A stretch of 64,000 nucleotides of DNA. Source: a bacterium (GTDB taxonomy: Bacteria > Electryoneota > JAOADG01). This document shows positions 1 through 8,547 of this stretch, one piece after another. The translations under genes and the position numbers were made by a program. A model generated the notes under the pieces. The model was not told the origin of the DNA. It made no database searches and saw only the letters and a program-made list of their open reading frames with translations. Within the stretch, counting starts at the first letter, position 1; every line of letters starts with the position of its first letter. The stretch lies in NCBI GenBank assembly GCA_026417415.1, contig JAOADG010000008.1, positions 1 to 64,000 of the forward strand. Reading direction: 5' to 3'.

Positions 1-21
1 GAAAAATTTGCGCCCGGGGCT

Positions 22-1188
22 TTGCTTCCTAAAGAGTATATTCCACTGTCAGTTCCTGAAATTCGTGGAAACGAATGGAAGTATGTGAAAGAATGTTTAG
101 ATAGCGGTTGGGTCTCTTCTGTTGGATCGTATGTGAATCAATTTGAAGAGGCAGTTGCCAAAGTTGCCAACACGAAATATGCTGTAGCTACAGTGAACGG
201 CACATCTGCTTTACATATCGCTTTAATTCTGGCTGGTGTAGAAGCCAATGATGAAGTGATTGTTTCCGACATGACCTTTATCGCACCAGTATTTACAATT
301 CGATACACAGGGGCTTACCCAGTGTTTATAGATGCTGAACCAAACTATTATCAAATGGATGGAAACAAACTTCAGCATTTTTTAGAAAAAGAGTGTGTTT
401 GGAAAAATGGATTTCTAATTAACAAAACCACTAAACGGAAAGTGAAAGCCATTATACCAGTCCATATCCTTGGACATCCTGTAGAAATTCAACCGATTGT
501 TGAGCTTTCTAAAAAGTACAATCTGTTTGTCATTGAAGATGCTACTGAAAGTATTGGTGCGAAATACAAGAACCAACCTACGGGCTCATTTGGTGATATA
601 GGATGTTTTAGTTTTAATGGGAACAAACTCATCACTACCGGTGGTGGAGGTATGTTGGTAACGAACGAGAAACCGTTAGCAGATCGCGCACGCTACTTAA
701 CAACTCAAGCCAAAGATGATCCGCTTGAATACATCCATGGTGCGGTTGGATACAATTACCGATTGACCAACGTATTAAGTGCCATCGGTTTAGCACAGGT
801 TGAATTGTTAGAGGAGTTTATTCAAAAGAAAATCCAAATTGCTCAACGATATGAAATCGGTTTAGGTAATGTAAATGGAATTACTACCATGAAATCGGCG
901 GATTGGGCGTTTAGTACCTATTGGTTGTACACCATACTAATTGATGAGAAAAAATTTGGAAGAAGTTCAAGAGAATTGTTACACATTCTGGAAAACCATA
1001 AAATTCAAGCCAGACCGTTGTGGCAACCTATGCACAAAAGTCCAGTGTTTCAAAACTTAACTCATCAAGTATGCCCGGTATCTGCTTACTTAAACCAAGT
1101 AGCACTCAGCATTCCTTGTTCAGTAGGTTTAACTGAAGAGAATCAACAAATTGTGATAGATACCATTCGAAATGCAGCAAAGTGCTAA
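22..1188 (+). CDS. LegC-family PLP-dependent sugar aminotransferase (DegT/DnrJ/EryC1/StrS)
   Basis: This is a DegT/DnrJ/EryC1/StrS-type aminotransferase. Such enzymes put an amino group on a nucleotide-linked keto-sugar with pyridoxal phosphate. The N-terminal IPLSVPEIRGNEWKYV stretch with GWVSSVGSYVNQFE resembles the LegC subgroup, which makes legionaminic-acid-type or related amino sugars for surface glycans. NGTSALHIAL near residue 60, FIEDATESIGA-like VIEDATESIGA near 175 and FSFNGNKLITTGGGG near 195 (Lys is the expected PLP Schiff base) fit the fold. The start used is a TTG with no clear ribosome site, and the frame stays open to the left edge, so the real start may lie outside the window. 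A hairpin terminator follows. The exact substrate is not readable from sequence. Confidence 0.85.
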   Translation: MLPKEYIPLSVPEIRGNEWKYVKECLDSGWVSSVGSYVNQFEEAVAKVANTKYAVATVNGTSALHIALILAGVEANDEVIVSDMTFIAPVFTIRYTGAYPVFIDAEPNYYQMDGNKLQHFLEKECVWKNGFLINKTTKRKVKAIIPVHILGHPVEIQPIVELSKKYNLFVIEDATESIGAKYKNQPTGSFGDIGCFSFNGNKLITTGGGGMLVTNEKPLADRARYLTTQAKDDPLEYIHGAVGYNYRLTNVLSAIGLAQVELLEEFIQKKIQIAQRYEIGLGNVNGITTMKSADWAFSTYWLYTILIDEKKFGRSSRELLHILENHKIQARPLWQPMHKSPVFQNLTHQVCPVSAYLNQVALSIPCSVGLTEENQQIVIDTIRNAAKC

Positions 1189-1211
1189 TCTAATAGCTCA
1201 TAAAAAACAAA

Positions 1212-1235
1212 CGCCGACAGAAAGTCGGCGTTTTC
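1212..1235. terminator. Terminator between convergent genes
   Basis: A 7-bp GC-rich perfect stem (CGCCGAC / GTCGGCG, loop AGAAA) is followed by TTTTC on the plus strand. It lies just after the aminotransferase gene. On the minus side an A-rich stretch (AAAAAACAAA) flanks it, so it may also stop transcription from hppD. Confidence 0.85.
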
Positions 1236-1255
1236 TTATTCCGAAAGATAAAAGA

Positions 1256-2338
1256 TTAAAGTACACCGCGTCTTCTTTGGTCTTGCTCAATTGAGTCGAA
1301 CAACGCTTGAAAATTTCCTTCACCAAATCCGTCATGCTTTTCACGTTGAATAAATTCATAAAACAAAGGACCTACCATATACTTGGTAAACAATTGCAAC
1401 AAATACCCTTCTTCATCGCCATCAACCAAGATATGAAGTCGTTGAATTTCATCTAAAGGTTGTTTCACATTCGGTACCCGTTTCGGAATGGCTTCGTAAT
1501 AAGTTTCTGGTGGCGGATCTAAAAATACAATTCCACGATCTTTCAATGTTGCAATGGTTTCAAGGATGTTTCCAACACGGAAAGCGATATGTTGAACGCC
1601 GTGACCTTTATGCATTTCTAAAAATTCTTCAATTTGACCCTTTTTATTGGTCATCTTTTGAGGTTCATTGATTGGAATAATCACATTTTTATCAGGACTG
1701 GCTACGACTTTACTATACAACCCTGTTTCAATTCCTTTAATATCAAAATCGCGAACAACTTCAAAACCAAAAATTCGTTTGTAAAATTCTACCCAAATTT
1801 CCATCTCACCTTCTGGTACATTATTGGTCAAATGATCAATACGTTCAATGCCATGTTTGATGGGTTGTGGAGGCACTGGTTTTTGAAAATGGACATAGTT
1901 AGGAAGGAAAACAGGTCCACCATCAAGAGGACGTTCTACAAATAGATTTTTCACGCTGCCAAAACCACGTATTGCGCTGGTACGATATCGAGCACCATTG
2001 ATATGTTTCTCAGAAACCGGTTCCAACATGACTGCACCACGATGGACCGCTTCATGCAAAGCATGTTCAGCATCTTTGACCAAAAAAGCGATGGTACAAA
2101 CACCATCACCATGGTCATGTAAATATTGACCTTCAAACGTATGAGTAGGGGCATTTTCAGTTACTACAAGTTTCACCTTACCTTGAGTAAACAAATCGTT
2201 AGTATGTGTGGAAAGTTCGCAACGAGCTGAATGAGCAAATCCCATTGTAAAAAAAGAATCACGAATGGCTTTTGAATCTTTCACGGTAAAGTGAATGTGA
2301 TCAATATCCAAAACTCCTAAAGGATTGTGTACACCCAT
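1256..2338 (-). CDS. hppD: 4-hydroxyphenylpyruvate dioxygenase
   Basis: Non-heme Fe(II) dioxygenase that converts 4-hydroxyphenylpyruvate to homogentisate in tyrosine breakdown. It has two vicinal-oxygen-chelate halves. The expected iron ligands are visible: His in RIDHLTNNV (about residue 169), His in GVQHIAF (about 250) and Glu in FYEFIQR (about 328). The C-terminal HDGFGEGNFQALF block is diagnostic of HPPD. I start at the ATG at 2338, giving 360 aa, because TAGGAGTGCTT sits just upstream; a longer frame begins at 2359 but lacks a ribosome site. No other tyrosine-degradation genes are nearby. It is transcribed away from the riboswitch region. Confidence 0.95.
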   Translation of the reverse strand: MGVHNPLGVLDIDHIHFTVKDSKAIRDSFFTMGFAHSARCELSTHTNDLFTQGKVKLVVTENAPTHTFEGQYLHDHGDGVCTIAFLVKDAEHALHEAVHRGAVMLEPVSEKHINGARYRTSAIRGFGSVKNLFVERPLDGGPVFLPNYVHFQKPVPPQPIKHGIERIDHLTNNVPEGEMEIWVEFYKRIFGFEVVRDFDIKGIETGLYSKVVASPDKNVIIPINEPQKMTNKKGQIEEFLEMHKGHGVQHIAFRVGNILETIATLKDRGIVFLDPPPETYYEAIPKRVPNVKQPLDEIQRLHILVDGDEEGYLLQLFTKYMVGPLFYEFIQREKHDGFGEGNFQALFDSIEQDQRRRGVL

Positions 2339-2474
2339 AAGCACTCCTATTGAAAACAATGCTAATCAAAAATGAATAAGAACCTAAGAATATCCAAACA
2401 ATACGATACAGTTTGGTGAAATACAAGTTTGATTCTGATTTGAAAATTTGAATGAATTGAAATAAATTGGTTGT

Positions 2475-2633
2475 GCATAAAGTGTTACGGGAATCCTGTG
2501 TAAATCGGGAACAGCCCCCGCTACGGTAAGCATTGAAATCACGCAAAAACCACTGATTGGATGTAAAATCCAATTGGGAAGGTGCGTGGTCAGTGAATCT
2601 ACTGATATGCAAGTCCGGAGACCGACTTTATGC
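2475..2633 (+). promoter_or_regulatory. Cobalamin (adenosylcobalamin) riboswitch aptamer
   Basis: The B12-box core GCCCCCGCTACGGTA lies at 2514-2528, with GGGAATCCTGTGTAAATCGGGA just before it and GCAAGTCCGGAGACC at 2609-2623. A perfect 8-bp closing helix P1 pairs GCATAAAG (2475-2482) with CTTTATGC (2626-2633). These are the conserved parts of the cobalamin riboswitch. It faces the surface-protein pair starting at 2749. Together with its flanks it fills the roughly 400-base gap between hppD and that gene. Confidence 0.95.
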
Positions 2634-2646
2634 CAGCATTCGTTAA

Positions 2647-2665
2647 CGCTTGCGGGGCGCGAGCG
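2647..2665 (+). promoter_or_regulatory. GC-rich hairpin, possible riboswitch expression platform
   Basis: CGCTTGCG and CGCGAGCG form an 8-bp stem (one G-U pair) with a GGG loop, 13 bases after the aptamer. Only a short T run (ATTTTAG) follows after AGGCGG, so it is not a textbook terminator. Its place makes it a candidate for the switching element. About 80 bases of untranslated leader follow before the ATG at 2749. Confidence 0.4.
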
Positions 2666-2748
2666 AGGCGGATTTTAGAATGAATTTTCTAATCAATCTC
2701 TCCTCCTCTCGTTCTGCCTTCATTGAAATTATAGAAGGGAGAACACAC

Positions 2749-4068
2749 ATGAAACAAATTTCACTTAATCTCGTTTTAATCATTGCTATACTTTTTGTAA
2801 ATGTTGCTCTTGCTGAATTTCCTCAAACAAGCGGGTTCTTTGTCATCAGTGGATACACCAATTCTAGGTTGTTGTGGAAACCGATCAATCAGGAACCACA
2901 AGTGGATTTAGGGTCTTTAGGAGTGGTAGCCAATCGGGTAATTTGGAATGGTCAATACTTAGTAGTAGTCAATTCCGGAAACTTTGCGGGATTTTCTTCA
3001 GAGTTGTGGTATGTCAACAATACACAAGTTACTCAAGCCATCAACCAGCAAATCCCTTTACAATGGTCAGTGATTTCATTTCCACAATTTTCTAACCTTT
3101 ATGATGCAGTCATTTTTGGAAACCATGCTTTTGTTTCTGCATTAGGTACTAGCCAAATTTTTGAAGTGGATTTTACTACCAACACCATTGTTCGTGTTCA
3201 TTCTACTGTAGCCAACCCTCAAGATCTACTGTTAACCAATGATTATTTATATGTAGCAGGTTCTGGATTCGGAACGGGAAATACTGTAGCAAGGCATAAC
3301 CGAGTAACTTTCTACTATGACTCTGTTCAAGTGGGCTATAATCCGCAAGGTCTAAAGAGTTTATCCGATGGATCTATCTTGGTTGCTTGTGCGGGCGCTA
3401 GTTGGTCAAACCCTCCTTATCCGGGAAGCGTTGCGGTCATACTACCAACACAACAAGTTTTGCATTCTACACCTTCTTACTCCTTTTCACCAACGAACAT
3501 TGCTCTTACTACTGATCAAAGAATTTTGGCAGGAGGTGAATACGGTACACCCAATGTTGCACAGATTACCATTTCCAATCAATCCATTCAATACTCTCCA
3601 ATTAGTCATGTCTCTGGAGGTTGGCAAATTATTCCTGATACTCAAGGTTCGGTATGGATCACTTCAACCACTACCAATACCATAACAAAGTATGACCACA
3701 ACTGGAATGCTTTACAAACCATTACCTTCAACCAAGTACCTGCTTATGTCGCTTTTCATCATCCTGCCTTGTTATCAGTTGAACGAGAAACAACCATTCA
3801 ACCCAACACCATTCAATTGTCTAACTGCTATCCCAATCCATTTAATCAAACCTTAAAAATTCCCTTTGTACTCTCAAAAGAGAGCAATATTACAGTAAAG
3901 GTATTCAATATCCTCGGAGAGCAAGTAGATATGTTCAAAACAATCCGACTCAACGTTGGAAATCATCAAATCCAATGGTCACCACAAAGGTTGTCTAGTG
4001 GAAAATACATCCTTCAAATTGAAACGGCTGAGCATATCCAACGTACCAGTGTGCAATACTTAAAATGA
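2749..4068 (+). CDS. Secreted beta-propeller protein with T9SS type A sorting domain (BtuG-like candidate)
   Basis: 439 aa. A signal peptide (hydrophobic residues 7-20, cleavage near VALA-EF) is followed by repeated four-stranded blade-like segments to about residue 345, such as NRVIWNGQYLVVVNSG, LYDAVIFGNHAFVSALG and LLTNDYLYVAGSG. A C-terminal T9SS sorting domain (CYPNPFNQ near 360) follows, ending in SVQYLK. The repeats resemble YncE/BtuG-like propellers. BtuG is a Bacteroides surface propeller that binds B12 before the TonB receptor BtuB; that function is inferred here from the riboswitch. The start is chosen by AAGGGAG ahead of the ATG and by the signal peptide. It overlaps the next gene by ATGA. 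No BtuB is adjacent. Confidence 0.8.
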   Translation: MKQISLNLVLIIAILFVNVALAEFPQTSGFFVISGYTNSRLLWKPINQEPQVDLGSLGVVANRVIWNGQYLVVVNSGNFAGFSSELWYVNNTQVTQAINQQIPLQWSVISFPQFSNLYDAVIFGNHAFVSALGTSQIFEVDFTTNTIVRVHSTVANPQDLLLTNDYLYVAGSGFGTGNTVARHNRVTFYYDSVQVGYNPQGLKSLSDGSILVACAGASWSNPPYPGSVAVILPTQQVLHSTPSYSFSPTNIALTTDQRILAGGEYGTPNVAQITISNQSIQYSPISHVSGGWQIIPDTQGSVWITSTTTNTITKYDHNWNALQTITFNQVPAYVAFHHPALLSVERETTIQPNTIQLSNCYPNPFNQTLKIPFVLSKESNITVKVFNILGEQVDMFKTIRLNVGNHQIQWSPQRLSSGKYILQIETAEHIQRTSVQYLK

Positions 4069-4715
4069 AACGACCTCCAATCCTTTTCATTTGGGTAAGT
4101 GGATGTATCTTAGGATATGGTTGTCATCCATCAAATCCTTCTTCGCCGTTGCCGTCAAATGCTCCCGATCCATTTCCCGATAAAGTAATTTCTGTTCAAT
4201 TTGGAGATGGCGCTGGATTTGGTCAAAACTTTTTTCCGGATAACATTTTTGGTCCACCAGATTCATCGGCTCGTGCTTCTGTGCCATCTGCAGATGAACG
4301 AGAGATCCTCACATTAGGGAGTGGTGGCGAAATTATTCTACAGTTTTTGGATGGAGGCATAGAGAACGGTAATGGACCTGATTTTACTATTTTTGAAAAT
4401 GTATTTCAGTATGCTCAGAATCAATATTACCGCGAGACAGCATTTGTATCTGTAAGTGTTAATGGGACCGATTGGTACCCGTTCCCTTATGATACAACTA
4501 CATTCCAAGGGCTTGCTGGTGTTCATCCAACAAATGGAAACGAAAACTACCTCGATCCAAACCGAAGTGGAGGAGATTCTTTTGACCTATCCGATGTAGG
4601 TCTAATGAAAGCATATTATATAAAAATTACAGATACCAATGGAATGGTGCGTGATAGTGGTCCTTCTTTTGATTTGGATGCTGTTGTAGCGATCTACGGT
4701 GAAAACGGTAACTAA
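4065..4715 (+). CDS. Surface lipoprotein, partner of the riboswitch-controlled propeller
   Basis: 216 aa. A short signal peptide ends in a lipobox-like LGYGC, giving a probable lipid-anchored Cys at residue 20. The mature part is beta-rich with many Asp/Gly, such as GDGAGFGQNFFPDNIFGPP, NGPDFTIFENVF and SGGDSFDLSDVGL. It resembles small cell-surface proteins seen beside B12 uptake genes in Bacteroidota, but I cannot name the family with certainty. Translation is coupled to the propeller gene (ATGA overlap), so both are probably under the cobalamin riboswitch. A role in holding or handing over corrinoid is inference. A bidirectional terminator follows. Confidence 0.7.
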   Translation: MKRPPILFIWVSGCILGYGCHPSNPSSPLPSNAPDPFPDKVISVQFGDGAGFGQNFFPDNIFGPPDSSARASVPSADEREILTLGSGGEIILQFLDGGIENGNGPDFTIFENVFQYAQNQYYRETAFVSVSVNGTDWYPFPYDTTTFQGLAGVHPTNGNENYLDPNRSGGDSFDLSDVGLMKAYYIKITDTNGMVRDSGPSFDLDAVVAIYGENGN

Positions 4716-4720
4716 AAAAA

Positions 4721-4745
4721 GCCAAAGCATTTTGCTTTGGCTTTT
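4721..4745. terminator. Bidirectional terminator
   Basis: A perfect 9-bp stem (GCCAAAGCA / TGCTTTGGC, loop TTT) has seven A before it and TTTT after it, so it can work on both strands. It separates the B12-linked lipoprotein gene from the convergent aspartase-like gene. Confidence 0.9.
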
Positions 4746-4765
4746 CAGATTCTAATTCCTTGCTA

Positions 4766-6193
4766 CTATTTTTTAGCAACTCCGGGTTCTGTCATTGCAC
4801 GGATAGCTTCAGGTGATAATATTTTATCAACTTCTTCTGCAGTTAAAAACCCTTTTTCAATCACAATATCCCGAATAGACCGACCGGTTTTACCCCATTC
4901 TTTTACCACTTCAGCAGCATTCAAATAACCGATCACTGGGTTAAGTGCCGTAGCAATTTGAGCATTCTTAAGCAAGTATTCGCGACATTTCGCTTCATCC
5001 GCAGTAATCCCTCTTACACATTTGACTGCAAGATGTTCGCATGCGGTACGTAAAATGGTCAACTCCCAAAAGAGATTATGTGCGATAACGGGCATCATTA
5101 CATTGAGTTGGAATTGACCTGCACCAGATGCAAGGGCTACAGTGGTATCCATACCCATAACTTGATAACATACCATATTGACCATTTCAGGAATGACTGG
5201 ATTGACTTTTCCGGGCATAATAGAAGAGCCGGGTTGCAATTCGGGCAGTCGTATCTCTGCAATCCCGGTGGTAGGTCCTGAGGATAACAAACGTAAGTCA
5301 TTGGCAATTCTACCCAACTCAATGGCTAATTCTCGGCATGCACCAGAGATTTCAACTGCTGGACCTAAAGAGGACATCGCTTCAAAGAAATCCGCCGCTG
5401 GTACCAGTGGGAATCCTGTTAGTTCTGCGAGGTGTTTAGCAACCAGTTTACGATAGTCAGGATGTGTATTAAGTCCGGTTCCTGCAGCAGAACCTCCTAA
5501 ACCAATTTCATAGAGCGCAGTCATTGCATGATCAATACGATATCTACATTTTTGTATCGATCGTGCCATTCCACCAAATTCTTGGCCTAATCGAATAGGA
5601 ACAGCATCTTGTAAGTGGGTACGTCCACTCTTTACAATATGATCAAATTCTTTTGCCTTCTGGTACAATTCATTTTCTAACAGTTCAATTGCGGGCAAAA
5701 GTTCTTTGGCACCACGTAAACCTCCAATGCGAATAGCAGTTGGAATAACATCATTGGTGGATTGTCCAAAGTTTACATGGTTGTTTGGAGATATTTTTTT
5801 ATCATCCCCTTTTGGATAGCCCAAAATTTCCAAAGCACGGTTTGCCAATACTTCATTCATATTCATATGATGGGAAGTACCAGCGCCTGCTTGATAGGGA
5901 TCAACCACAAATTGATCGTGCAGCTTTCCATTCATAACCTCTTCGGCGGCTTGCATGATTGCATCTGCAATTTCAGCAGGGATCATACCCAATTCACGAT
6001 TTGCTTGAGCTGCACCCCGTTTAATTACAGCAAGAGACCAAATGAAAAGTGGATGCGGTTTTAGACCGGATATCTGAAAATTTTGAGTTGCACGATATGT
6101 TTGAGCTCCATAGTAAACTTGATCAGGAAGTTCAATAGGACCAAAACTGTCTCGTTCAATTCGGTATCCCGGACGTGAAGATAATTCTGTCAT
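4766..6193 (-). CDS. Aspartate ammonia-lyase / class II fumarase superfamily enzyme
   Basis: 475 aa, normal length for the superfamily. The signature GSSIMPGKVNPV is present, with SGRTHLQDAVP near 195 and GAGTSHHMNMNEVLANRALE near 105. Aspartase splits aspartate into fumarate and ammonia; class II fumarase interconverts fumarate and malate. LQDAVPIRLGQEF and DPYQAGAGTS look closer to aspartase than to FumC (which has QDATPLTLGQEF and QTGSGT), so aspartase is preferred. The start has GAGGG five bases upstream. It is a single gene in a minus-strand unit, with the rhodanese gene upstream on the same strand. Confidence 0.85.
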   Translation of the reverse strand: MTELSSRPGYRIERDSFGPIELPDQVYYGAQTYRATQNFQISGLKPHPLFIWSLAVIKRGAAQANRELGMIPAEIADAIMQAAEEVMNGKLHDQFVVDPYQAGAGTSHHMNMNEVLANRALEILGYPKGDDKKISPNNHVNFGQSTNDVIPTAIRIGGLRGAKELLPAIELLENELYQKAKEFDHIVKSGRTHLQDAVPIRLGQEFGGMARSIQKCRYRIDHAMTALYEIGLGGSAAGTGLNTHPDYRKLVAKHLAELTGFPLVPAADFFEAMSSLGPAVEISGACRELAIELGRIANDLRLLSSGPTTGIAEIRLPELQPGSSIMPGKVNPVIPEMVNMVCYQVMGMDTTVALASGAGQFQLNVMMPVIAHNLFWELTILRTACEHLAVKCVRGITADEAKCREYLLKNAQIATALNPVIGYLNAAEVVKEWGKTGRSIRDIVIEKGFLTAEEVDKILSPEAIRAMTEPGVAKK

Positions 6194-6271
6194 AATGCCC
6201 TCAAAAAGTTAAAGATGTGGGAGGTCAAAGCAAGATAAATGTTGCATTCAAGATTAACAAATATACAAATA

Positions 6272-6631
6272 TTAAATACTTTTCTTGGGAAATTCAATTT
6301 GGTACCCTTCACGAAACCAAGAAAGTATTCCACCCCGTAGTGAGAATACATTCGTATAACCCATTTCAAGAATTTCACGTGCACTTATTTGCGAGCGATG
6401 ACCTGAACGACAATAGACCACGATTTCTTGATTTTTATCGTGAACTAAGGTAGGGAAAACAGATTTGATTTGTCGCATCGGAATCATCTTTGCACCAAGA
6501 ATAATCCCATCTGCATGCTCTTCTGGTTCACGGACATCCACCAAAATCAAACGTGCTTCTGCTTTCAGTTTACCATTCAAAGTGATAACATCCATTTCAG
6601 GTATGGGTGTTTTGTTTCGGCGGAAGAACAT
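6272..6631 (-). CDS. Rhodanese-like domain protein
   Basis: 119 aa, a single rhodanese domain. LVDVREPEEHADGIILGAKMIP is the CH2A-type region. The active-site loop CRSGHRS, with the catalytic Cys at about residue 74, is intact, followed by LRGGILSW. Such proteins move sulfane sulfur or act as persulfide carriers in the cytoplasm; there is no signal peptide. The substrate is unknown. It lies about 80 bases upstream of the aspartase-like gene on the same strand and is divergent from the glycosyltransferase gene, with only about 43 bases between them. Confidence 0.88.
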   Translation of the reverse strand: MFFRRNKTPIPEMDVITLNGKLKAEARLILVDVREPEEHADGIILGAKMIPMRQIKSVFPTLVHDKNQEIVVYCRSGHRSQISAREILEMGYTNVFSLRGGILSWFREGYQIEFPKKSI

Positions 6632-6674
6632 CTACATATTACTCCTATACAAATACAATGATACGAAATCGTGA

Positions 6675-8513
6675 ATGAATACAAAAAGTTCAATCTCCCT
6701 GCCTATTAATTTTCCCCAAGCTTTGTTTCTTTATGCGCTCGCACTGAGATTGATTTGGCTTATTGCTTTTTCAAAAACGCCTTTTTACCAATTTCTGTTA
6801 GTAGATGCAAGAACGTACGATGAAGCTGCAAGATGGATTTTGCAAAATGGATGGATTCCGAATACTGTTTTTGAAAGAGCACCTCTTTATACCTATTTCG
6901 TTGCGATCATCTATACCCTTTTCTCGGCAGATCCATTGTGGGTTCGGATGGTCCAAATTGGAATTGGTGCTACAAATGCGGTACTAATGTACTATTGGAT
7001 TAGAAATGGATTTTATGAAAACACTGCTCGAATAGCCGCAATGATCACAGCATCCTACGGAATTTTAATTTATCATGACACTGATCTTTTAAATCCAACT
7101 GTAGGTCTTTTTTTCTTATTGCTTTATTTATTCTTAAGCACAACAAATCCATCTTACCAGTTTAAAATTCGTTTTTTAGAAACCAATCGGCTTTACTTTG
7201 CAGCAATTTCGTTAAGTTTTGCTGTCCTTACTATTCCAACACTAATTTTCGCTTTACCTTATATGGTCTTTCGCCAAAAGTGGAAATCAGCAAAAGAATT
7301 CATTTCAAGTTATTGGAAATTGATTGGCTTAACTTTGAGTTTGCCTATCCTTGTAATTGTTTTTCAATGGATCAAGTTTGGTGAACCAATTTTATCTTTA
7401 CAAGGAGGTGTTAATCTCTATATCGGAAATAATCCTTATGCAGATGGTTATACTGCTGAAGTACCCGGTTTTGGGGCGGGATGGACGTTTCCAGAATTAA
7501 AACACCGTTTAGAAGTTGAAAAAAAACAACCGATAAAATGGCATCAATTAGATAAACATTATAGAAATTTATCCATTCAATTTTGGTTAGAACAACCTCT
7601 TAAAGCCATTCAACTGTTTTTAAAAAAAGTGGGATACCTCCTTTTTTACCAAGAAATTTCCAACACCTTTGATATTCATCAGTTTATCCGTGAATTTCGT
7701 TGGAGCAGACCATTATTATTTGTTGGCTGGTGGTGTATTGCACCATTGGCTATAAGTGGTTTCATCTTCACCATTCTTAAAAAAGCACATCACACAGAAC
7801 ACTATTTAAAACCCCTTTACTGGACGATTCTAAGTTTATCGTTGGGTATCTTGCTCTTTTTTGTAAATACAAGATACCGTCTTCCTTTGGTACCACTTTT
7901 CATTCCAATGGCTGCATGGATGATAGAGTACTTTTACAAAAATCGTAAATCGTTCAAAGAATTGGTGGGTCCATCAATTCTTTTAATAATTGCTTGCTTT
8001 GTAGTGTGGTACAACTGGAATGACTATTCAGATGATCAAGGTTCTTTTGGAAAAATGCAATTGGCTTTGGCTTACAAAGAACAAGGCGACTGGGCTCGTG
8101 CAGAAGAAAAATTTTTGCAGGCCTATGAAGCACAAAACAATTTACCCGGCGTGCAGTACGAATTAGCAAATATTGCTTTAATAAAAGGCGATACTGCAGC
8201 AGCAAGAAAATGGATTATGGGAGAATTAAAATCTGCAAACGATCCAAGAAATGAGATCAATATCGCATTTGTATTGGTTCACCTCAATGAGTTAGAATTA
8301 GCAAAAATTTTACTAGAACGGGCATTAAACAAAAATCCTTATTTGGAACAAGGTTGGAGAAATTTGTGGCGTGTTGAACTTGTACTTGCAGAAAAAGCGC
8401 TTCTCGAAAAAGATACTTTAGAAGCCGTTGCGATCTACAAGAAAATCGCACAAGTACCCGATCCAATTTTTAGACAATTTGCTCAGATGAAGTTGGATAG
8501 TTTAAGTAAGTGA
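6675..8513 (+). CDS. GT-C membrane glycosyltransferase (ArnT/PMT-like) fused to TPR repeats
   Basis: 612 aa. An N-terminal multi-pass membrane part (about 12-460) has the GT-C loop after the first segment, LLVDARTYDEAARWIL, holding acidic residues typical of lipid-linked sugar transferases of the ArnT/PMT type. A membrane pair near VNTRYRLPLVPLFIP is followed by a soluble C-terminal part (about 475-612) with TPR-like helices such as LALAYKEQGDWARAEEKFLQAYE and VQYELANIALIKGDTAAA. It probably moves a sugar from a polyprenyl carrier to an envelope acceptor, with the TPRs binding protein; substrate and acceptor are unknown. The ribosome site is weak. It is convergent with the M20 gene and no terminator is seen between them. 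Confidence 0.75.
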   Translation: MNTKSSISLPINFPQALFLYALALRLIWLIAFSKTPFYQFLLVDARTYDEAARWILQNGWIPNTVFERAPLYTYFVAIIYTLFSADPLWVRMVQIGIGATNAVLMYYWIRNGFYENTARIAAMITASYGILIYHDTDLLNPTVGLFFLLLYLFLSTTNPSYQFKIRFLETNRLYFAAISLSFAVLTIPTLIFALPYMVFRQKWKSAKEFISSYWKLIGLTLSLPILVIVFQWIKFGEPILSLQGGVNLYIGNNPYADGYTAEVPGFGAGWTFPELKHRLEVEKKQPIKWHQLDKHYRNLSIQFWLEQPLKAIQLFLKKVGYLLFYQEISNTFDIHQFIREFRWSRPLLFVGWWCIAPLAISGFIFTILKKAHHTEHYLKPLYWTILSLSLGILLFFVNTRYRLPLVPLFIPMAAWMIEYFYKNRKSFKELVGPSILLIIACFVVWYNWNDYSDDQGSFGKMQLALAYKEQGDWARAEEKFLQAYEAQNNLPGVQYELANIALIKGDTAAARKWIMGELKSANDPRNEINIAFVLVHLNELELAKILLERALNKNPYLEQGWRNLWRVELVLAEKALLEKDTLEAVAIYKKIAQVPDPIFRQFAQMKLDSLSK

Positions 8514-8547
8514 AAAAGCTCAGATTCCGTATAGACGCTTTCAGAAA

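Noticed and set aside
2650-2748. Earlier TTG start for the propeller protein
   Set aside because: It lies in the riboswitch hairpin and would bury the signal peptide; the ATG at 2749 has a good ribosome site.
4065-4715. The lipoprotein as a PEP-CTERM or sortase substrate
   Set aside because: The C-terminus has no sorting motif or hydrophobic tail; only the N-terminal lipobox is seen.
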